7,127 nucleotides of DNA from UBA3818 sp051881895 (GTDB lineage: Bacteria; Bacillota; Clostridia; Oscillospirales; Ruminococcaceae), in contig JBJEQT010000162.1 of NCBI GenBank assembly GCA_051881895.1, positions 1 through 7,127 of the forward strand, in the 5' to 3' direction. Made by a program: the position numbers and the translations under genes. A model generated the notes under the pieces. It did no database searches, had not been told where the DNA came from, and worked only from the letters and a program-made list of their open reading frames with translations. Below, piece after piece: positions 6,363-7,127 of this stretch; position 1 is the first letter of the stretch, and each line of letters opens with the position of its first letter.

Positions 6363-7127
6363 ATGAAAAAAGTACTTGCTCTGGTACTGTCCGTACTGAT
6401 GGTTCTGAGCCTGTCTGTGGTTGCTTTCGCGGCTGAAGTTGCGAAACCCGAGACTGCTACCGGTTCTGAAGGCGTTGACAATGCTGACAAAACTTATGAA
6501 CTGGGCTTCGGCGATCTGGAGAAACCCGCTGCTGATGCGGCTCCCGACAAACCCGGCGCTACCTACTACTACACCATCCTGGATGAGAACGATGATTCCG
6601 GTATGCTGACCGACGGCGAAGTTGCGAAACATCTGTCTGTCTCCATCAAAGAGTCTGGCGACAAGATGATCAAAGCTTACTCCATCGTGAAACAAAACGG
6701 CGTCTACAAAGTAAAAGTAGAGACCAACACCACCTACACCACCTCTAAGACCTCTGCGGACTGGACCATCACTCTGAAGAGAGACAAGAAATTCACCGTA
6801 GCTTCTGCGGTTGTTTCTATCGCTCAGCAGTGGGCTGAAGTTTGCGCCGGTGCCAAAGACGTTGACGCTTATGGCGAAGCTCAGGTTTATGTTGACCTGG
6901 CTGACGCTCATGACGGCAAAGAGGGTGCTTCCTACGACGATTACACCGACGATATCAACGTTGAGGCTCGCCTGGTTCTGGAGAAAGCCATCAAATACGC
7001 TGAGATCTACTTCGGTGATTCCCCCGTTTGGTACTCTGTAAAGAACGTTGCGAAGACCACCGTTAACGTTTACTTCGACGAGGCTGTTGCGAAAGCTCTG
7101 TCCACCACCTACGAAGATGCTGATCTG
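6363..7127 (+). CDS. Exported acidic protein of unknown function, 3' end outside window
   Basis: The frame is open from the ATG at 6363 to the last base (255 codons, no stop), so the gene is cut by the window edge. Residues 1-23 are a classical signal peptide: MKK, a Leu/Val-rich core, then AFA with predicted cleavage after Ala23. No lipobox, LPxTG-type signal or SLH repeat is visible in this part. The mature portion starts with an Ala/Pro/Glu/Asp-rich segment (about 25-63), followed by Thr/Tyr/Val-rich stretches suggestive of beta-structure (about 64-150), and has only one Cys. I do not recognise a family. Codon choice is narrow (GTT, GCT, CTG, ACC, AAC/TAC favoured), and the promoter and ribosome site are strong, so it is probably abundant: an S-layer-like or other surface protein is a reasonable guess, not a demonstration. 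It is divergent from the sulfur operon and need not share its function. Confidence 0.9.
   Translation, partial: MKKVLALVLSVLMVLSLSVVAFAAEVAKPETATGSEGVDNADKTYELGFGDLEKPAADAAPDKPGATYYYTILDENDDSGMLTDGEVAKHLSVSIKESGDKMIKAYSIVKQNGVYKVKVETNTTYTTSKTSADWTITLKRDKKFTVASAVVSIAQQWAEVCAGAKDVDAYGEAQVYVDLADAHDGKEGASYDDYTDDINVEARLVLEKAIKYAEIYFGDSPVWYSVKNVAKTTVNVYFDEAVAKALSTTYEDADL

Noticed and set aside
6345..6911. Minus-strand frame (188 codons) opposite the secreted-protein gene
   Set aside because: The plus strand has signal peptide, ribosome site and promoter; the antisense frame is a by-product of the biased codons.

Overview
The window looks like chromosomal DNA from a moderately GC-rich Gram-positive anaerobe, most plausibly a clostridial lineage of the Oscillospirales/Ruminococcaceae type. 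This is inferred from the SpoIID-type domain, the class B sortase-like fold, the rhodanese-less ThiI paired with its own cysteine desulfurase, long Ser/Glu/Gly linkers, strong AGGAGG-type ribosome sites and good sigma-A promoters. No mobile element, CRISPR array, tRNA or rRNA gene is visible.

Bases 35-5949 form one leftward operon, read from right to left. A near-consensus promoter (5921-5949) drives a NifS/IscS-type cysteine desulfurase (4720-5856), then thiI (3499-4671), then a 1142-residue multidomain protein (35-3463). The gaps are 48 and 35 nt, each with a clear Shine-Dalgarno site. The first two proteins form a sulfur-relay pair: the desulfurase takes sulfur from cysteine, and ThiI uses it for 4-thiouridine in tRNA and possibly for thiamine synthesis.

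The third gene is the unusual one. Its product has a degenerate CinA-like cytosolic half, one membrane segment, a class B sortase-like domain that has lost two catalytic triad positions, a Ser-rich linker of about 135 residues, and an apparently intact SpoIID/LytB peptidoglycan domain. It looks like a membrane-anchored cell-wall factor built on a former CinA enzyme.

Bases 5857-6362 are a divergent intergenic region. It holds the leftward operon promoter, two rightward extended -10 promoters (6101-6130 and 6236-6264, the second behind an A-rich UP-like tract), a possible six-codon leader ORF and a spaced inverted repeat.

Bases 6363-7127 hold the 5' part of a rightward gene for an exported acidic protein of unknown function, cut by the window edge. 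Its promoter, ribosome site and narrow codon choice suggest high expression, in contrast to the leftward operon.
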